From NCBI GenBank assembly GCA_023488945.1, contig JAMDBZ010000030.1, forward strand, positions 22,894 through 48,645: a DNA stretch of 25,752 nt, written 5' to 3'. Within the stretch, counting starts at the first letter, position 1, and each line of letters starts with the position of its first letter. A program made the translations under genes and the position numbers. This document shows, piece by piece, positions 22,142 through 25,752 of this stretch. The DNA comes from Deltaproteobacteria bacterium (GTDB lineage Bacteria > Desulfobacterota_E > Deferrimicrobia > Deferrimicrobiales > Deferrimicrobiaceae). The notes beneath the pieces are model-generated. The model had not been told where the DNA came from, made no database searches, and was given only the letters and a program-made list of their open reading frames with translations.

Positions 22142-23529
22142 GCGTGCAGCGCTCCCTTTTCTGGCACCAGGGGCTTTTCCTCCAGCCCCAGCATTTCCAG
22201 CTTCTCGAGCGGTCCGTCCAGGCGCTCCTGGAGCCGATGCAGAGCCACCTGCAGCCCCATTTCTGGGGCGTCTGGGAGATGGATGTCCAGAGGGCCGCCC
22301 TCGGAACCCGCTCCTTCGGCCTGCTCAAAGGGACGTTCCTCTTCCCGGACGGGACCTACGCGGTCCTCCCCGGGAACGCCGTCTCGGAGGCCCGGTCGTT
22401 CGAGGAGTCGTGGGTCCAGGGGGGGAAGCCGTTCCCCGTGTATCTGGGCGTCCGGAAGTGGAACGACGGCGCGGAGAACGTCACGGTCCTCGAGCGGCTC
22501 GAGGGCGTCGGGAGCGTGACGACGCGGTTCGTGGCCCTCAAGGATGCCGAGGATGTGCGCGACCTCCACGCCGGCGGTCCCCCGGGACAGGTCAAGCGGC
22601 TTTCCTACGTCCTCCGGATCGTCTGGGAGAGCGAGCGGGAACAGCTCGGGGACTACGCGCTCGTTCCGCTGGCCTGCCTCGAGAGGATGGGAGAGGAGAT
22701 CCGGCTCTCGGATCAGTTCGTCCCGCCGGTCCTCAACCTGACGGCCTCGGCCGTTCTCTCCCGGATCGTCCGGGAGATCCGGGACCAGATCGCCTCGAGG
22801 AGCCGGCAGCTCGAGGAGTACAAGCGCCAGCGAGGGGTCCAGACGGCCGAGTTCGGCTCCCGCGACATGGTCTACCTCCTCGCGTTGCGCTCCCTCAACA
22901 GATTTGTCCCCCTCCTGCACCATTACACGGACACCCAGCCGGTCCACCCGTGGGCGGTCTACGGGGCGCTGCGGCAGCTCATCGGCGAGCTGTCTTCCTT
23001 CTCCGAGCGGGTCAACGTCCTCGGGGAGTCGGACGACGGGGGGCGCGTCCTGCCGCCCTACGACCACCGGGGCCTCTACCGGTGCTTCGACACGGCTCAG
23101 GCGCTCGTCTCACAGCTCCTGGACGAGATCACCGCGGGTCCGGAATACGTGAGGAAGCTCGTTTTCGACGGGACGTACTACGCCTCCGAGCTCGAGCCGG
23201 CCGTCTTCGAGGCGCAGAACCGGTTCTACCTCGTCCTCAAGACGCAGGAGGACCCCAAGGTCGTCCTGCAGTCGGTGTCGACCGCCGCCAAGCTCAGCAC
23301 CCGCGAGCAGCTCCCGCTCCTGATCGCACGCGCGATCCCGGGGATCAATCTCACCCACCTGCCGGTTCCTCCGCAGGAGCTCCCCCGCCGGGCGAACTCG
23401 ATCTATTTCGCCGTGGACCATCACAGCGACCAGTGGGCGATGGTCGCCAAGCGGAACAACGTCGCCCTCTATTGGGACAGTGCCCCGGAGGACCTCGAGG
23501 CGGAACTCATGGTCGTCGGGAGGTCGTAA
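22138..23529 (+). CDS. tssK: T6SS baseplate protein TssK, 463 aa
   Basis: TssK links the T6SS baseplate to the membrane complex. The start is diagnostic: LFWHQGLFLQPQHFQLLERS (the 'W..G..L.PQHFQ' signature). Further family features are 'VLPGNAV', 'LPLLIARAIPGINLTHLPVPPQELPRRANSIYFAVDHHSDQWAMVAKRNNVALYW' near the C-terminus, and a length close to the usual 440-460 residues. No truncation or missing block is apparent. The start overlaps the tssJ stop (ATGA). tssL follows after three bases. Confidence 0.96.
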   Translation: MSVQRSLFWHQGLFLQPQHFQLLERSVQALLEPMQSHLQPHFWGVWEMDVQRAALGTRSFGLLKGTFLFPDGTYAVLPGNAVSEARSFEESWVQGGKPFPVYLGVRKWNDGAENVTVLERLEGVGSVTTRFVALKDAEDVRDLHAGGPPGQVKRLSYVLRIVWESEREQLGDYALVPLACLERMGEEIRLSDQFVPPVLNLTASAVLSRIVREIRDQIASRSRQLEEYKRQRGVQTAEFGSRDMVYLLALRSLNRFVPLLHHYTDTQPVHPWAVYGALRQLIGELSSFSERVNVLGESDDGGRVLPPYDHRGLYRCFDTAQALVSQLLDEITAGPEYVRKLVFDGTYYASELEPAVFEAQNRFYLVLKTQEDPKVVLQSVSTAAKLSTREQLPLLIARAIPGINLTHLPVPPQELPRRANSIYFAVDHHSDQWAMVAKRNNVALYWDSAPEDLEAELMVVGRS

Positions 23530-23532
23530 GCC

Positions 23533-24213
23533 ATGCATCTGACCGACTGCTTCATGGAGCTCGTGGCCTATGTCGCCTACTTCCAGAGGACGGCGGCCGC
23601 GCGGCAGCCTCCCTTCGAGCAGGTCAAGGCCGACGTCCAGAGGCTCCTTTCCCGGAGCGAGTCGACCGCCCGGAAGGGGGGATTCGCGCCGGAGGATTTC
23701 GACCTCGCCCGCTTCGCGGTCTGCGCGTGGGTCGACGAGGCGATCCTCGCCTCCGGCTGGACGCACCGGAGCCTCTGGCAGCGGGAGCAGCTCCAGCGGC
23801 TGTTCTACAACACGACCGACGCGGGCGAGGAGTTCTTCGAGAAGCTCAACGCCCTGGGCTTCCACCAGAAGGACGCCCGTGAGGTCTATTACCTCTGCCT
23901 TTCCCTCGGGTTCCTCGGCAGGTATTGCAATCCGGGGGACGAGTTCCTCCTCGACCAGCTTCGGACCTCGAACCTCAAGCTCCTCCTCGGGAGCTCGGTC
24001 GGCGTCCCGTCGCTGGACCGGGGAGAGCTTTTCCCGGACGCGTATCCGGCGGTCTCCGCCGAGGCGGGACCCGGCCCGGCCAAGGCGCGCTTCTCCACGC
24101 TGGCTCTCGTTGGGTTGGCGGCGCCCGTCGTTCTTTTCGGAATCCTCTACGTCATCTACCGGTTCTCCCTGAGCGGGATCGGCGAAAACTTCCTCAAGAC
24201 GGTGCCCTATTGA
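23533..24213 (+). CDS. tssL: T6SS inner-membrane protein TssL (DotU/IcmH type), 226 aa
   Basis: TssL is part of the TssJLM membrane complex. Its cytoplasmic helical domain is recognisable by 'VDEAILASGWTHRSLWQREQLQRLFYNTTDAGEEFFEKLNAL' and 'YYLCLSLGFLGRY'. A single C-terminal transmembrane helix follows (about residues 194-213, ALVGLAAPVVLFGILYVIYR) with a short periplasmic tail. There is no peptidoglycan-binding OmpA domain, so anchoring to the wall must be provided by another protein such as TagL. The gene sits between tssK and tssM in the standard order. Confidence 0.95.
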   Translation: MHLTDCFMELVAYVAYFQRTAAARQPPFEQVKADVQRLLSRSESTARKGGFAPEDFDLARFAVCAWVDEAILASGWTHRSLWQREQLQRLFYNTTDAGEEFFEKLNALGFHQKDAREVYYLCLSLGFLGRYCNPGDEFLLDQLRTSNLKLLLGSSVGVPSLDRGELFPDAYPAVSAEAGPGPAKARFSTLALVGLAAPVVLFGILYVIYRFSLSGIGENFLKTVPY

Positions 24214-24214
24214 C

Positions 24215-25752
24215 ATGAAGGACTCCCTCCTCAAGATCCTGAAGATCTCCCTGATCGTCCTCGGAGCCATCCTGGCGGTCCTGCTCGTGGTCGGCCTCGT
24301 CCTCCTCCTCGACTGGCCGCGCTGGGTCGCCGTCTTCCTCGTCCTGCTCCTCGTCGGGATCGGGATCGGCGTCCTGATCCTGCGAAAGATCCTCCTGCGC
24401 CGGCGGGAGCAGAACTTCGTCCAGCAGGTCATCGCCCAGGACGAGGAGAAGATCCGGGCCCTCTCGCAGAAGGAACAAACCGAGATGCGGGAGCTCCAGG
24501 ACCGGTGGAAGGAAGCGGTGGAGGCGCTCCGGAAGTCCCACCTGAGGAAGCACGGGAACCCGCTCTACGTCCTCCCCTGGTACCTCGTGATGGGGGAGAG
24601 CGGCTCGGGGAAGACCACCTCGATCACGAGCGCGAAGCTCTCCTCGCCGTTCCTCGAGGTCACGCGGACGTCGGGGATCTCCGGGACGCGCAACTGCGAC
24701 TGGTGGTTCTTCGAGCAGGCCGTCATCATCGACACGGCGGGGCGGTACGCGATCCCCGTGGACGAGGGGAAGGACAAGGAGGAATGGCAGAAGTTCCTCT
24801 CCCTCCTCGTCAAGTACCGGAAGAAGGAGCCGATCCACGGGCTCATCGTGACGGTGGCCGCCGACAAGCTCCTCCGGACCGCTCCCGAAGCGATGGAAGA
24901 GGACGGCCGGACCATCCGCCGCCGGATCGACGAGCTGATGAGGGTGCTGGGGATCCGGTTCCCCGTGTATGTGCTCGTCACCAAGTGCGACCTCGTCCAG
25001 GGGATGGCGAAGTTCTGCGACCAGCTTCCCGAAAAGGGCCTCGAGCAGCCGATGGGGTTCGTCAACCCGGACCTCTCGCCGGACGTGGAGGCGTTCGCCG
25101 ACAAGGCGATGGCCTCCCTCGGGGAGCGGCTGCGGAACCTGCGGATTCTCTTGCTTCACAAGCCGGAGACCAGGCCCGTCGACCCGGCCCTGCTGCTCTT
25201 CCCCGAGGAGTTCGAGCAGCTCGGGAAGGGCCTCAAGGCGTTCATGCGGGCGACCTTCCGGCAGAACCCGTACCAGGAGACGCCGATCCTGCGCGGGCTC
25301 TACTTCAGCAGCGGGAAGCAGGAAGGAACCCCCTTCTCCCACTTCCTCGGAGCGCTGGGGTTGATCGGGGAGAAGGACGTCCTTCCCGGGACGAGCCGGG
25401 GGCTCTTCCTCCACGACTTCTACGCGAGGATCCTCCCGGGGGACCGGAAGCTCTTCGCGCCCACGAAGCGCGCACTCGAATGGGGGATGCTGACGCGAAA
25501 CCTCGGGGTCACCGCCTGGGTCGTCCTCGGCATCGCCCTGTGCGGCCTGCTCTCCTTCTCGTTCGTCAAGAACCTCCGGATCGTCCGCGACATCTCCCGC
25601 GATTTCGAGAAGCCGGTCGCCCTGCGCGGGGAGATGCTCTCCGACCTCATGACCATGGACCGGTTCAAGGAGGGGATCCTCAAGGTCGAGGAGCGGAACG
25701 GGAACTGGTGGATCCCCCGGTTCGGCCTCAACGAGAGCCGGCTCGTCGAGAA
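24215..25752 (+). CDS. tssM: T6SS membrane-complex protein TssM (IcmF), N-terminal part
   Basis: TssM spans the inner membrane and connects TssL to TssJ. Two N-terminal transmembrane helices (about residues 9-32 and 36-60) are followed by a cytoplasmic NTPase-like domain. The intact Walker A is GESGSGKT (127-134) and a Walker B-like strand is AVIIDTAGRY. 'ISGTRNCDWWFFEQAV' and 'FPVYVLVTKCDLV' are family blocks. The third transmembrane helix is at about 428-450 (GVTAWVVLGIALCGLLSFSF). The periplasmic part runs off the end of the window after 512 codons. ATG 24215 follows the tssL stop by one base; no ribosome site is evident, so coupling to tssL is likely. Confidence 0.96.
   Translation, partial: MKDSLLKILKISLIVLGAILAVLLVVGLVLLLDWPRWVAVFLVLLLVGIGIGVLILRKILLRRREQNFVQQVIAQDEEKIRALSQKEQTEMRELQDRWKEAVEALRKSHLRKHGNPLYVLPWYLVMGESGSGKTTSITSAKLSSPFLEVTRTSGISGTRNCDWWFFEQAVIIDTAGRYAIPVDEGKDKEEWQKFLSLLVKYRKKEPIHGLIVTVAADKLLRTAPEAMEEDGRTIRRRIDELMRVLGIRFPVYVLVTKCDLVQGMAKFCDQLPEKGLEQPMGFVNPDLSPDVEAFADKAMASLGERLRNLRILLLHKPETRPVDPALLLFPEEFEQLGKGLKAFMRATFRQNPYQETPILRGLYFSSGKQEGTPFSHFLGALGLIGEKDVLPGTSRGLFLHDFYARILPGDRKLFAPTKRALEWGMLTRNLGVTAWVVLGIALCGLLSFSFVKNLRIVRDISRDFEKPVALRGEMLSDLMTMDRFKEGILKVEERNGNWWIPRFGLNESRLVE

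Overview
The window is GC-rich, gene-dense DNA from a Gram-negative bacterium. Several genes need an outer membrane: a beta-barrel porin, two large multiheme cytochrome lipoproteins and a type VI secretion (T6SS) cluster with a TssJ lipoprotein. The porin / octaheme cytochrome / large multiheme lipoprotein order is the one known from metal-reducing Desulfuromonadia (Geobacter and relatives). A deltaproteobacterial metal reducer or syntroph-type organism is my best guess from gene content, not from a marker gene.

Layout. 1-1285: 3' part of an elongation factor G gene, broken by an exact 25-bp tandem duplication. 1371-6683: housekeeping genes on both strands (DUF1858-type redox-disulfide protein, MBL-fold hydrolase, an unrecognised small protein, MurJ lipid II flippase, Mrp-type Fe-S carrier ATPase, GNAT acetyltransferase). 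7306-9382: a crotonase close to methylmalonyl-CoA decarboxylase, then a HepT-MntA toxin-antitoxin pair, then an 85-bp relic copy of the crotonase gene. 9391-17093: a minus-strand operon of about 7.5 kb encoding a porin, an 8-heme periplasmic cytochrome, a 13-heme lipoprotein and a 9-heme lipoprotein (30 predicted hemes). It looks like a porin-cytochrome conduit for moving electrons across the outer membrane. Upstream of it lies an exact match to the FliA/sigma-28 flagellar promoter consensus. 17448-19713: aconitase and a tiny zinc-ribbon protein. 19996-25752: the start of a T6SS operon (Thr-motif protein, TagH C-terminal-like protein, TssJ, TssK, TssL, TssM), running off the window.

Non-coding highlights. 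Two long, nearly palindromic repeats (2978-3141 and 8094-8275) share a core. Their terminal arms differ between the copies but stay complementary within each copy. Both sit exactly at stop codons between convergent genes, as expected of a bidirectional terminator or MITE-like family. The T6SS gene at 20793 appears to start at a rare ATA codon. No rRNA, tRNA or CRISPR array was seen.
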